From NCBI RefSeq assembly GCF_000518265.1, contig NZ_JADG01000008.1, positions 1 to 64,000 on the forward strand: a stretch of DNA of 64,000 bases. The letters run 5' to 3'. Below are positions 36,378-45,986 of this stretch, one piece after another. A program made the translations under genes and the position numbers. The notes beneath the pieces were generated by a model. The model ran no database searches, was not told where the DNA came from, and saw only the letters and a list, made by a program, of their open reading frames with translations. The stretch's first letter is position 1. Every line of letters begins with the position of its first letter. Source of the stretch: Actinomadura oligospora ATCC 43269 (lineage in GTDB: Bacteria; Actinomycetota; Actinomycetes; Streptosporangiales; Streptosporangiaceae).

Positions 36378-36995
36378 TCAGTTACAGGGCGGCCGGACGG
36401 CCCTGACCAGCGTGTCCACCGCGAACCGCTCCTCGCCGTCCACCTCCACGGGACGCCGTACCCGCTCGGCCCGCTGCACCGTCAACCCCGGCAGCGCCGC
36501 CGTCACGTCGGACGGAGTGTGCAGAACCGCCGGATCCTGTGGCCCGCCGACACCCTCGGTCAGATTCGTCCGATCATGCCCGACGAACATCAGCACGCCG
36601 CCGGGCGCCAGCGCCTCGGACGCCCGCGCCAGCACGCCCCCGATGTCCGGTAGCTGCAGGTAGGCGATCACCACCAGGTCGAACGCGCCGCTGGGCGGCT
36701 CCCACGCCGTGACGTCCTCCACCAGTAGCTCGACCGAGACCCCCTTGGCCTCGGCCAGGTCGCGCGCCCGCGCGATGGCGACCGCCGAGAAGTCGACCCC
36801 GGTGACCGTCCACCCCAGCTCGGCGAGCCAGAGCGCGTTCCGCCCCTCGCCGCACGCCACGTCCAGCGCCCGCCCGGGCACCAGCCCCGCGCACTCCTCG
36901 GCCACGAACCGGTTGGGCCCTGACGACCACACCAGATCCCGTCCCGAATACCGCTCGTCCCAACCCCGCGCATCCACCCGAGCCAGCCTAGACAC
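36378..36995 (-). CDS. SAM-dependent methyltransferase, TehB-like
   Basis: 205 aa. Motif I is ALDVACGEGRNALWLAELGW, followed by VTGVDFSAVAIARA and FDLVVIAYLQLP. N-terminal WDERYSGRDLVWSSGPN is common to actinobacterial class I methyltransferases related to TehB. Small-molecule substrate unknown. Divergent from the flavin-binding protein gene. Confidence 0.8.
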   Translation of the reverse strand: MSRLARVDARGWDERYSGRDLVWSSGPNRFVAEECAGLVPGRALDVACGEGRNALWLAELGWTVTGVDFSAVAIARARDLAEAKGVSVELLVEDVTAWEPPSGAFDLVVIAYLQLPDIGGVLARASEALAPGGVLMFVGHDRTNLTEGVGGPQDPAVLHTPSDVTAALPGLTVQRAERVRRPVEVDGEERFAVDTLVRAVRPPCN

Positions 36996-37132
36996 TCACC
37001 TCCACCCCCGCTGGCCACCACCGGCCACGATCGTCCTGCCGTGGGGTGGAGAGCGCCCTGGCGGGCGATCTCGCCTTGGACACCGGTCGCAGGGCATGAT
37101 CGCGAGGGTTCTTGATGTTTTGGAGGCGGTTC

Positions 37133-37798
37133 ATGGGTTCGTTGTTGCCTGAGAATGAGCGGACGCGGCATCGGCGGTTGCGGGCGCAGGGGAGCCGGGA
37201 GCGGGGGGATCTCGACGCGATCCTGGCGGCGGGGTTCGTGTGCCATGTGGGTGTCGTGGTGGACGGGACGCCGCTGGTCGTGCCGACGGTGTACGGGTGC
37301 GACGCGGGGACGTTGTACTTCCACGGGTCGGTGGCGAGCCGGAGTCTGGTCGCCGGGGCCACGGACGAGATCTGCGTGACCGTGACGCATGTGGACGGGC
37401 TCGTGCTGGCGCGGTCGCTGTTCGAGCACGGGGTCAACTACCGCAGCGCGATGATCTTCGGCGTCCCGCGCGCGGTCACCGATCCCGAGGAGAAGATCGA
37501 GGGGCTGCGGATCCTCACCGAGCACTCGTCGCCCGGGCAGTGGGACTACGCGCGGCGGCCCAACAAGAAGGAGCTGGCGGCCACGACGCTGCTCGCGTTG
37601 TCGCTGGACGAGGCGTCCGTGAAGATCCGCGTCGGACCGCCGGACGATTCCGACAGTCCGGACGCGGAGCTGGGCCTCTGGGCGGGTGTTCTGCCGCTGG
37701 AGTCCCGGTGGGGCGCGCTGGTGGCCGATCCCGCGCTTCCGGCGGGGATCGAGCCTCCCGAGCACCTCGTCCGCCTGTCCGACACGGAGGCGGGCTGA
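37133..37798 (+). CDS. Pyridoxamine 5'-phosphate oxidase-like flavin-binding protein (NimA-type)
   Basis: 221 aa from ATG 37133, chosen because GGAGG lies 7 nt upstream. The split-barrel flavin-binding fold is recognised by DAILAAGFVCHVGVVVDGTP, VVPTVYGCDAGTLYFHGSVASRSL (in parts) and HGVNYRSAMIFG. Relatives include the NimA 5-nitroimidazole reductases and heme/flavin-binding PNPOx-like proteins. Real substrate unknown. Stops 3 bp before the convergent GAP1-like gene. Confidence 0.82.
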   Translation: MGSLLPENERTRHRRLRAQGSRERGDLDAILAAGFVCHVGVVVDGTPLVVPTVYGCDAGTLYFHGSVASRSLVAGATDEICVTVTHVDGLVLARSLFEHGVNYRSAMIFGVPRAVTDPEEKIEGLRILTEHSSPGQWDYARRPNKKELAATTLLALSLDEASVKIRVGPPDDSDSPDAELGLWAGVLPLESRWGALVADPALPAGIEPPEHLVRLSDTEAG

Positions 37799-37801
37799 CG
37801 G

Positions 37802-40315
37802 TCAGCCGTTCTTGCGGCGGCCCAGGATTCCGCGTCGTCCCTGGTAGGAGCGGATACGGGCCTCGGTTTCCTCCAGGGTCTGGCGGGTCTTCTCGGTGAG
37901 GTCGAGTTCGTCCGACGGGGCCGTGGAGGTCGTCTCGACGAGGTCCAGTTGGAAGTCGAGTTCGCTGGGCAGGCGGGCGCCGACGGCCTCGCGGAGTTCA
38001 CGGCCGAGGTTCGCGGCGGCGTCGTGCGCGGTCTTGACCAGCAGGTGGGCGGCATCGTCGGCGTCCTTGAACGAGTGGCCGTAGAGGTGGACGGCGATCA
38101 TCCGGGCCTCGAGCGCGGCGGCCAGGAGGTTGGGGCCGGTGAGCGGCCACGCGGAGCCGTCGATGGCGCGCAGGATCGGCATGGGCCGCATGCCGGTGGC
38201 GGTCGCCTCGGCGATCAGGCGGCCCACGTCGCGGAACGGCGTGTCGCCCGGGAGGGCGTGCAGGACGGTCCGGTACTCGTCGGCCGCGACGTTCGGGTGG
38301 CGCTTGGCGGCGTCCTCCCACCAGCGCTGGTAGGCGGGCCAGTCGGCCATGCCGGGGTTGACGGCGCGTCCGCGCACCACGGCTTCGACGACGGCGGCCC
38401 GGTTCGGCCCGTCGACCGCGCACAGGGCCCCGGCCAGGGCCACGACCAGCGCCACCTGGTCGGGATCGCGGGCCCACTGGAGGTCCGCGAGGTGCTCGAG
38501 CAGCGCGTGCTGGACGGTCACGGTGAAGCGGCGGAGCGACTCGTCCGCGACGAGGGTCCGGAAGGTGGCGGCGTAGGCGTACCGGTCGGGGATCTCCAGG
38601 TGGACGGGCGCCTCGTCGGCGGTCATCCGCAGGAGGTCGAGGACGGCGGCGTCCGCGCCACGGGTCGGGCGGACGTCGCCCAGCCGGTCCAGCCAGCTCC
38701 TGCGCTCGGACGAGGGCAGGCCGGTCAGCCAGCGGATCAGGACGGCGGCGAGCCGGTCGAGCCGTTCGCGGCGGGCCGCCGAGGAGACGAGCAGCGCCAC
38801 GCAGTCCGCGCCGTGCCGGGCGAACGCGGCGATCTCGGACAGCGACACGGTCGTGTCGGGGGTGCGCAGCGCGTGGAAGGGGTACAGCAGGTCGTGCGGT
38901 GCGACTCCGGCGAGGAGATCGAGCCAGGCGTCCTCGTCGTGGACGCCCGCCTGGTCCAGGTCGGCGACCAGCGCGCAGATGAGGGTGGATTGGCCGCGCA
39001 GGGCGCGAAGCATCGCAGGACGATCCGCCGTGCGCGGGTCCGTCCAGCGCTCTATGAGCTTGGCCGTGGTCTGCACCGGGGCGAGGCCCAGTCGCGGATC
39101 GCGGGACGTCCCGACCACGTCGGCCAGCAGCTTGTCCGTGTGACCGAGCGCATCCGCTAGGCGGACGTAAGGATTCGCATCCTCGGCCGGTGCGTTCCGG
39201 ACGCGCCGCAAGACCTCATTGGTGAGGGCACGCCACGGTTCACTCGGAACGCTCACGCCCAGCTCTTGCCAGACGTTCTGAACCGCGTCCAGTCCCCCAC
39301 CAAGGCGGATCAAAGCCGCTAGGAGAAGCTCATGGTCGGACCTGCGGGGGAGTTCCTTGTAGCGACCGCTCTCCAGCAGAGCAGCCACCTCGGACACCTC
39401 GCACTCGTTCTTCCGCACGCGCTCGAGGACAAGGGCAGGACGGTCCAGATCGACCAGGATGTTGTAGGCCCGGCTCGGTTCCGCGTTCACCAAGTACTCG
39501 GACCTGGAGGAGAGGTGGTGCAGCACCTCCAGCAGGCTGCGATGCTCGATCGAGCGGCGCAGCTCGTGCGCGTACGCGTAGGCGAGGGCCGCGTCCGTGG
39601 GAGTCTGCGGCTCCGAGACGCGCCAGTCGAGTTCGAAACTGCCCGGACGTGAGTGGTACGCGAACGTCAGGCGGATGTTGGAGTTGTCCCCACGCAGCCA
39701 GGTCGCAGCGGTCAGCCCAGGACGCCAGCCATAGGGGAGCAGTGCGGCCACCGCGTCGAGGAAACGAAGCCGGACGGTGTGGTCCAGGCCGTCCGCCCCA
39801 GTGATGGTGACAGGACCTTCAAGGAGCAACGCCGCTGCCACTGCGGCACGTCCGAGCCAGTCGTGATCCTCGATGTCCCGGGCGATGTCTTCGGGCGCAT
39901 AGGCCGGGACGTCTAGCGCGGCCGGTGCGAAGCCGTCCGGGCCGAGCCCGGATACTGCGCGCACGAGGCTCGCATAGGAAACCGGCGCGTGGACGAACTG
40001 CTCGTACGGAAAACAGCCGTAACGCGTCCGGACGATCGGACGGCCCGCCGCGTCGGTGCCGTCCGTCCAGTCGTGGATGGCGACGCCCAGGTAGCTGCCG
40101 CGGTCGTCGAGGACCTCGGTGAGGCTGATCCAGGGCAGCGCCTCCGCGCCGGTGCGCTCCGCCGGCGGGTTCCCCAGCGTGTACTGGTCGAGGATCGTGG
40201 TGAAGTCGTCCGCGTTGAAGAAGCCCCCGCCGGTGCCGAGGATCCCGTAGTCGTCGTAGCTGCCGGGGGTCTTGCCGCGCACGGCCCAGCCGGCCGAGAG
40301 ACGGGCCGTCGTCAT
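37802..40315 (-). CDS. GAP1-like GTPase-associated protein
   Basis: 837 aa, no membrane segment or signal peptide. The N-terminal 220 residues resemble the GAP1-N2 module of GTPase-associated protein 1 (YDDYGILGTGGGFF, GVAIHDWTDGTDAAGRPIV, RTRYGCFPYEQF, LPYGWRPGLTAATWLRGDNS in pieces). The rest is helical and Leu/Ala/Arg-rich, like the GAP1 middle and C-terminal parts. Comparative genomics by others links this family to GTPase-based conflict systems. ATG overlaps the GTPase stop (ATGA). Last gene of a four-gene operon. Biochemical activity unknown. Confidence 0.75.
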   Translation of the reverse strand: MTTARLSAGWAVRGKTPGSYDDYGILGTGGGFFNADDFTTILDQYTLGNPPAERTGAEALPWISLTEVLDDRGSYLGVAIHDWTDGTDAAGRPIVRTRYGCFPYEQFVHAPVSYASLVRAVSGLGPDGFAPAALDVPAYAPEDIARDIEDHDWLGRAAVAAALLLEGPVTITGADGLDHTVRLRFLDAVAALLPYGWRPGLTAATWLRGDNSNIRLTFAYHSRPGSFELDWRVSEPQTPTDAALAYAYAHELRRSIEHRSLLEVLHHLSSRSEYLVNAEPSRAYNILVDLDRPALVLERVRKNECEVSEVAALLESGRYKELPRRSDHELLLAALIRLGGGLDAVQNVWQELGVSVPSEPWRALTNEVLRRVRNAPAEDANPYVRLADALGHTDKLLADVVGTSRDPRLGLAPVQTTAKLIERWTDPRTADRPAMLRALRGQSTLICALVADLDQAGVHDEDAWLDLLAGVAPHDLLYPFHALRTPDTTVSLSEIAAFARHGADCVALLVSSAARRERLDRLAAVLIRWLTGLPSSERRSWLDRLGDVRPTRGADAAVLDLLRMTADEAPVHLEIPDRYAYAATFRTLVADESLRRFTVTVQHALLEHLADLQWARDPDQVALVVALAGALCAVDGPNRAAVVEAVVRGRAVNPGMADWPAYQRWWEDAAKRHPNVAADEYRTVLHALPGDTPFRDVGRLIAEATATGMRPMPILRAIDGSAWPLTGPNLLAAALEARMIAVHLYGHSFKDADDAAHLLVKTAHDAAANLGRELREAVGARLPSELDFQLDLVETTSTAPSDELDLTEKTRQTLEETEARIRSYQGRRGILGRRKNG

Positions 40316-41553
40316 CCGGCGCTCCCGCCCAGCCCGCTCCGCGGCCCGCCGGTATCGCCGGACGGGGCCTGGGCCAGCCGGTCCACCAGCCACATGATCG
40401 GCTCCATCACGTTGATCGGGCGGACCTTGCCGCGCAGGTGCATCGAGGTCGAGCCGTCCGTGTGGGTGCGGCGGACGAGGTTGCTGTAGTTCTCGTCGTC
40501 GAACTTCCCGGTCCGCGGGTCGATGTAGAAGCCCACGGCGGACGTCACGAAGTAGCGGGTGCGGTCGGGGGAGAAGTGCTGTCTGATCTCGCGGCGGATG
40601 GCGTCGATGTTACCGATGCCGTCCGCGCGGCAGAGCTCCTCGAAGAACCGCTCGGCGACCTCGGCGTGGACGGCCGGGAACAGGAAGTCGGGGTCGGTCA
40701 CCGACTCGTAGCCGCCGCGCCGCGCGATGTCGCGCACCCACAGGTGGTCGTACTTGGTGATGCAGACGGCCAGGTGGTGCGGCAGGTAGTGGTCGCCCCG
40801 GCTCTCCGGCGCGCGCTGGCTGATCTCCAGGATCGTCCGGTTGAAGAACTGGTAGGAGTCGCGGGCCTCGCGCTCGCGGGTCGGGTCGAGCAGCAGGATG
40901 AGCCCGCCGCACGCGGCGAGGTGCTCGACCAGCTCGCGCCGGTCACGGCCGCCGCCCTCGCCACGCCGGGACGGCTCGGGCGCGCCGGTCGCGAACCGCG
41001 GCCCGCCCGATGACCCTCCGGACGCGCTCGTGGCGAACCGGGGCCCACCGGACGAACCGGACCCCGAGCCGCCGGACGAGGCGGCCTCGGCGGCCCCGGC
41101 CCGGCTGTCGAACAACCGTCCCGGCGGGTCGACGAAGTCAAGGTGCACGCGGATCGGGACGTCCCGCTTCGCGTTCGGCCGGTACCACTTCGTCCGCTCC
41201 CTGACCTGCCGCGTTCCGTGCAGCCGCCAGGACAGCTTCTCCGACGAGTTCGTCGCGTGCGGGAACACCCGCTGCTCGCTGAGCTGGTCGGTGCTGGACG
41301 CCAGGAACGCGGTCGAGCCGTCGTTCGCGCCGTCCAGCCGCCAGCCCGGATCGCCCAGGCTCATCGCGATGCGCAGCGCGGCGAGGAAGGTCGTCTTGCC
41401 GCTCTGCGGCGCGCCCCAGATGCCGATGCTGGTCTTACCGGGACGAACCTCCTCCACGGGAGGGGACGGGGCGGGCGCGTCCGGCGGCGGTGTCGCCTCC
41501 CCCGCCTCCGGCCCGGGCGCCGCCTCCGGCGCGGGAGTCGTGGGTTCGGTCAT
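40312..41553 (-). CDS. TRAFAC-like P-loop GTPase of the conflict operon
   Basis: 413 aa. After a Pro/Ala-rich N-terminus the Walker A motif is GAPQSGKTT (47-55); DPPG (142-145) supplies the DxxG element; TKYD (266-269) stands in for NKxD, predicting guanine specificity. A Gly/Ser-rich insert between them (about 155-205) carries two copies of SSGGPRFAT 14 residues apart. The C-terminal half has HHLAVCITKYDHLWVRDIA and YFVTSAVGFYID. Operon position (overlapping both neighbours by 4 bp) indicates that it works with the vWA-like and GAP1-like proteins as a regulatory switch. That role is inferred. Confidence 0.83.
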   Translation of the reverse strand: MTEPTTPAPEAAPGPEAGEATPPPDAPAPSPPVEEVRPGKTSIGIWGAPQSGKTTFLAALRIAMSLGDPGWRLDGANDGSTAFLASSTDQLSEQRVFPHATNSSEKLSWRLHGTRQVRERTKWYRPNAKRDVPIRVHLDFVDPPGRLFDSRAGAAEAASSGGSGSGSSGGPRFATSASGGSSGGPRFATGAPEPSRRGEGGGRDRRELVEHLAACGGLILLLDPTREREARDSYQFFNRTILEISQRAPESRGDHYLPHHLAVCITKYDHLWVRDIARRGGYESVTDPDFLFPAVHAEVAERFFEELCRADGIGNIDAIRREIRQHFSPDRTRYFVTSAVGFYIDPRTGKFDDENYSNLVRRTHTDGSTSMHLRGKVRPINVMEPIMWLVDRLAQAPSGDTGGPRSGLGGSAG

Positions 41554-43496
41554 GCGGGGTCACCTTCCACGGGGACGGGGGCCATCAGCGGGAACGGGAC
41601 GCTCGCGCCGCCCGGCGGGACGAGCCCCATCGCGTCCGCCAGCGCGCGCGGCGTCAGGCCCTCCAGGGTGAGCCGCCGGTGCGCGCCCAGGGCCGTCCAG
41701 TACTCGCGGTCGGGGTCGGTCGAGCCGTCGAGGACGGTGACCAGCCGCACGCCGAACCGGTGCAGGGCGTCGGCCGCGGCACGCCAGTCGTCCTTGCGCG
41801 GGCACGGCTGGGCGAGCTCGCGCAGCGGGTCCTGGCCCTGGCCGCGCGGATGCGGCGGACGGCCCGCCAGCACGACCAGGACCCGGTACGGCGGATGGTG
41901 CATCTCGTTCAGCCAGCCGCGCGCGTCCCGCTGCCGCTCCAGGAACTCGACGATCTCGGCGAGCGCGTCCTCCAGCGGCGCCGCGTCGGACTGGTACGGC
42001 TGCATCCGCCGCTCCAGGGCGGCGAACGCGTCCAGGGCGCGGTCGGGATCGGCGTCCCACACGCCCTCGACGACGGCGTCGCGCTCCTCCCCCAGCTCGA
42101 ACGAGTGCTCGCGGTAGCCGCGCACCGACACTCCGGCGCGCTCCCCCAGGTCGGCCGAGACCAGTTCGAGCGTTCCGGTGAGCAGGTCGCGGCGGGCGGC
42201 GGCCGGGACCGGCGGGCCGCCCAGCTCGATCGCGCACAGCACGTCCACGGCGGCGGCCGGTGCCGGGCACGCGCGCGTGTGCGCGTACAGCTGGTCGAGC
42301 GGACGCGGATCGGGACGGACGTCCGGGAGATCCGGCCAGCGGACGCGTCCGGGCCCGTCGAGCGTGGCGCGCAGCGACAGCACACCGCGCGGCAGCCGGG
42401 TCGCCAGCACCGACACCGGACGCGGGTCGTACAGCATCGCGGGGAACTCGGGCGCGGCGACGACCGCGAGCACGACGTCGTTGTCCGCGCCGCCGGGGCC
42501 GCGCGCGACCCGCACGACGGCCTCCTGCCCGGACGTGCTCCCCGCAGGGAACAGCGGAACCAGGACAGGCTGCGCGGACGGCCCGTCGAACTGCGCCCCG
42601 ACCAGCCAGTACGGCGCACGCAGTGGCAGCCGGGCGACCGCGTCGGCCAGCTCGTCCACGGCGGGCCGCCCGATCCGGACGACCCGCGCGTCCGGTCGCA
42701 GCAGCTCCAGCCGGGAGACCGTCAAGCCCGGCACGGCCCAGCCCGGAGCGGAGTCGACCAGGACGGTCGTGACGCCGGCGGGCAGCCGCTCGGCGATCCG
42801 CGCGAGCCCGAGGTCGAGCGCCTCGGTGAGCCGCGCGCGGTCGACATCGTGCAGACCGCCCGCGAGCTGGAACGTCCTCTCGGCCGCTCCGGACGCGAGA
42901 TGCGAGCCGACCAGACGCTCCCAGGCGTGATCCTCGCGCGACCACGGGTCGCTCGGGCCGTCCACGGCGTCCGGACGGACGACCATCACGGACACGCCGT
43001 CCGCGCCGACGTCGATCAGCACCGGCGAATGCGCGTCGTACCGGACGAGCTCGTCGAACGCCCACTGCGTCGTCCACGTGGACGGATCGCGGTTGAGATC
43101 GGGACGCCCGAACTGCAGCGTCCACCCGCCGACGCCAGACGTCGCCGACGCCGCCGCCCTTGACTCATCGAGGAGCCGCGTCCGCTCCCGCCCGGCCTCT
43201 TCGCACGCGCGCGTCCACTGCCCGTCATCAGGGACGCCGCCGCGCACGAACGGCCGCGCCTCCTCACCCACGCGCGCCGCCGCACGTAGGTCATAACGAA
43301 GCCGCGCCTCGCTGAGTTTCCTCCCGTGGACGTCGTCGTCAGACGGCGTCCAGGCGCACTCCGCGCACGCGGAACGCGCGAACTCGTCCGGCACCAGTCC
43401 GCACACCGGGCAGGGCAACGGCACCTCGATCTCCGGCGGAACGTTCTCTTCCAAAAGCTTGTCGGCTTCCAACGGAAGTGGCGCGTCAGGATCCAC
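41550..43496 (-). CDS. Zinc-ribbon, vWA-like GTPase-associated protein
   Basis: 648 aa, soluble. An N-terminal zinc ribbon has Cys29, Cys32, Cys44 and Cys47 (CPVC...CAEC). The central part (about 150-460) has alternating strands and helices with no clear catalytic motif. The C-terminal part contains YRVLVVLAGRPPHP followed by a helix-strand pattern (DALHRFGVRLVTVLDGS), compatible with a vWA-like fold. Proteins of this layout accompany the GAP1-like and GTPase genes in actinobacteria. It overlaps the GTPase gene by 4 bp, and 30 bp separate it from the DUF4407 gene. Function unproven. Confidence 0.65.
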   Translation of the reverse strand: MDPDAPLPLEADKLLEENVPPEIEVPLPCPVCGLVPDEFARSACAECAWTPSDDDVHGRKLSEARLRYDLRAAARVGEEARPFVRGGVPDDGQWTRACEEAGRERTRLLDESRAAASATSGVGGWTLQFGRPDLNRDPSTWTTQWAFDELVRYDAHSPVLIDVGADGVSVMVVRPDAVDGPSDPWSREDHAWERLVGSHLASGAAERTFQLAGGLHDVDRARLTEALDLGLARIAERLPAGVTTVLVDSAPGWAVPGLTVSRLELLRPDARVVRIGRPAVDELADAVARLPLRAPYWLVGAQFDGPSAQPVLVPLFPAGSTSGQEAVVRVARGPGGADNDVVLAVVAAPEFPAMLYDPRPVSVLATRLPRGVLSLRATLDGPGRVRWPDLPDVRPDPRPLDQLYAHTRACPAPAAAVDVLCAIELGGPPVPAAARRDLLTGTLELVSADLGERAGVSVRGYREHSFELGEERDAVVEGVWDADPDRALDAFAALERRMQPYQSDAAPLEDALAEIVEFLERQRDARGWLNEMHHPPYRVLVVLAGRPPHPRGQGQDPLRELAQPCPRKDDWRAAADALHRFGVRLVTVLDGSTDPDREYWTALGAHRRLTLEGLTPRALADAMGLVPPGGASVPFPLMAPVPVEGDPA

Positions 43497-43526
43497 CGGA
43501 CGCCTCCCCCGACTGGCGGATCCGGG

Positions 43527-45392
43527 TCACCGCCCGTCCCGCCGGTTCAGCCAACGCGTCAGCCCCCCGAGAATGCCGCGCCGAGCGGGCTCGGCCATCG
43601 GGGACGGGTAGTGCCGCGTCTCCCCACGGGGACGAACCCGGTCACCCGTCGGACCACCGGCACCGTTCGGCCCGTCCTGCCCCCACGCCGGAGGCGGCTG
43701 CGTGCCCGTCCTGATCACCGGAGGGCCTGCCGGCGGAAACGCGGGCCCACCAGCACCGTTGGGCATCGGCGGCCTGGACCGGCTCAACCCGCCGGGAGGA
43801 GCCGTCGGAGGAACGTGACCGTTCCCCACATGCCCATGCCCAGCCCCAGCCGTCCCGGCCCCAGCCCCAGCCGTCCCGGCCCCAGCCCCGGCCCCGTTGG
43901 ACTCGGCGGAGAAGCGCCGGAGCTGCTCACGCTCCCAGCGCTCCAGTTCGAGCCGCTGCAACCGCCGCTCCACCTCGATGATCTCCGCCACGGACGTCTC
44001 GACCAGCTCGTTCCGCCGCTCCTGGAGCCGCCGGGCGAAGTCGGTCTGCCCGGAGTTCTCCCGCAGCCCGACGCCCTCCTGCTTGCGGACCTGGTCGTCC
44101 AGCAGCAGCCGGTCGCGGGAGCGGACCTTCTCCACCGCCTCGTCGTACGCGCCGGGCGGGCCGAACAGCGACAGCACCTTGACGATGATCGGCAGGCACT
44201 CCAGGACGGTGATGAACAGGAACAGCAGGAGCCGCGCCGACTGGAGCTGGCTCTCGCCCTCGGACGCCCTGTCCAGGCCCTTCAGGCGGATGAGCAACCC
44301 GGTGTTGTTCTTGTTGTTCTTCTCGAACGCCGCGCGGTCGGACTGCTGCCGGCCGCGCAGCGTCTTCAGCTCGCTCTGCACGCCGGGGAGTTTCTGCTGC
44401 GCCTGGGCGACGAGCACGTCCTTGTTCTTCGCCGCGGCCTGGTTCAGCGCGCCCGACTTCGTGCTGATCCGCTTGTTGATCTGGTCGATCTGCGTTTTCG
44501 CCTGGTCACGCCGCCGGACGAACTTCTGGTAGCGCGGCCCGTCGCCGCTCCGTCCGCTGGTGCCCTTGCAGCGGTCGCCGGTCAGTTCGCAGGCGGCCTT
44601 GTCGTCGTAGTCGTTGAACTCCTTCTGCAGCGCCGGGAGCTGCGCCCGCAGCTGCTTGATCTCCGCGTCGTCCTCGGGATTGGCGAGGCCGTCGCCGGTG
44701 CGCTGCCTCAGCAGCTGCGCCTCCTGCTGCTCCAGCACGCGGATCCGCTGCGAGTCCGGGCCGTTGTCGAGGTTCTGCTGGAACTTCCGGGAGTCCTCGT
44801 CGTGGATCTTGTCCACGGCGACCGCGACCTCGTCGTTGAAGATCTGGAGCACCAGCGGCGTCGAGATGATCACTCCGAACAGCAGCGCCATCGCGACCCG
44901 CGGCAGCGCCAGCAGGACGGTCAGCACCTTGCCCTGGCTGCGCGTCAGGGACACCACGAGCCAGCGGTCCAGGTTCAGGATGACCAGGAACCACAGCATC
45001 GAGAGCGGCACGGCCGCCCACACCGACGCGCCGACCGCCATGCGCAGCGCGAAGAACATCGAGACCGACGCGAGCGACGCCGTCGTGAGCACCGCGCCGC
45101 CGATCCCGATGTATTTCGCGCGGTCGGTCGTCGCCCGCCGCAGGATGTCGGGATCGGCACCGGACAGCCACACCAGGACGTTCTTCATCGGCCCCGTCCG
45201 TCTCGCAGAGTCATCCGTTGTGAGACGCCACTTCCGGGTCGATAGTTCCGGAGCGTCCCGAAGAAACCAGCTCCGGGTGAGCCATCGCGAGGAACGCAGG
45301 CGCTCCTCGGCCTCGCGTTCCTCCGGAGCGAAGGAGGCCGGCCGTCCGGCCGGAGCGTGGCGTGGTTCGGGCGGGTCGTTCGGACGCGTCAC
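43527..45392 (-). CDS. DUF4407 membrane protein
   Basis: 621 aa. Four hydrophobic segments: three in the first 200 residues (YIGIGGAVLTTASLASVSMF, VWAAVPLSMLWFLVILNLD, MALLFGVIISTPLVLQIF) and one around 400 (LLLFLFITVLECLPIIV). Between the third and fourth lies a long extracytoplasmic coiled-coil-rich loop (about 200-385). The C-terminal tail is first coiled coil, then Gly/Pro/Ala-rich. This is the DUF4407 layout. DUF4407 proteins are proposed membrane components of conflict systems. An internal ATG at 45188 (MKNVLVWLSGADPDIL) is a credible alternative start. First gene of the operon. Confidence 0.82.
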   Translation of the reverse strand: MTRPNDPPEPRHAPAGRPASFAPEEREAEERLRSSRWLTRSWFLRDAPELSTRKWRLTTDDSARRTGPMKNVLVWLSGADPDILRRATTDRAKYIGIGGAVLTTASLASVSMFFALRMAVGASVWAAVPLSMLWFLVILNLDRWLVVSLTRSQGKVLTVLLALPRVAMALLFGVIISTPLVLQIFNDEVAVAVDKIHDEDSRKFQQNLDNGPDSQRIRVLEQQEAQLLRQRTGDGLANPEDDAEIKQLRAQLPALQKEFNDYDDKAACELTGDRCKGTSGRSGDGPRYQKFVRRRDQAKTQIDQINKRISTKSGALNQAAAKNKDVLVAQAQQKLPGVQSELKTLRGRQQSDRAAFEKNNKNNTGLLIRLKGLDRASEGESQLQSARLLLFLFITVLECLPIIVKVLSLFGPPGAYDEAVEKVRSRDRLLLDDQVRKQEGVGLRENSGQTDFARRLQERRNELVETSVAEIIEVERRLQRLELERWEREQLRRFSAESNGAGAGAGTAGAGAGTAGAGHGHVGNGHVPPTAPPGGLSRSRPPMPNGAGGPAFPPAGPPVIRTGTQPPPAWGQDGPNGAGGPTGDRVRPRGETRHYPSPMAEPARRGILGGLTRWLNRRDGR

Positions 45393-45986
45393 CGCACCCC
45401 CGGAATTCCTCGATGGAACGGATCGAGAAGCGGGGTCAGCCTAACCCGAGCCATTCCGGCGCACCCCCACGAACGCCCCCAACAGTCACGAAGCGTAACC
45501 CGACCGTGATCGTCCCTCCCTCTGTCCACCTCGACCGGCTTCGCTGCCCACAGCCCGCCCACGCCTGGCCCGCCGTCACCGTTCGCTCATCACGAGGCTG
45601 GCCCCGTGGCGGGCCCCGCCCGCTACCCGCCAGTTCTTCTTCGACGACCATCACCACTTGTGCGACATAGCCAAGCGGCGCCCCGCCTCCCGGATGCATG
45701 ACCGAAATCCGTCCGCTTCGCGGACCCGCCAGCCCGGAGGACGGCCGGATAATTCGCTCTTACCTGCGAAAACTCACGGGTTCATCAGGGGTCTTCATGG
45801 CGCACGAGACAGAGTTATCTGGCCCTGATAGAGCCGTCCGGAACGCGAGCCTCGGTCTACGCTGACTGCCTGGACGTCCACGGAACCCCCAGCTCAGAGA
45901 CGTCCGCCAGCAGGCGTTTCACGCGACCCTTCCCTCGGGCGGGAGAGTCTGCAATCATCCCGAATCCAGGGGAATTGGGGGATCTT
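45393..45986. promoter_or_regulatory. Divergent intergenic region of the conflict island
   Basis: 594 bp between the DUF4407 operon (minus) and the EACC1/caspase operon (plus). It should carry both promoters. An 87-codon minus-strand frame at 45436-45699 is open but shows no domain, so it is not called. No obvious operator was found. Positions 45700-45860 are less GC-rich than the flanks. Confidence 0.45.

Noticed and set aside
45436-45699. 87-codon minus-strand frame in the divergent gap
   Set aside because: No domain, no convincing ribosome site, Gly/Arg-rich composition.
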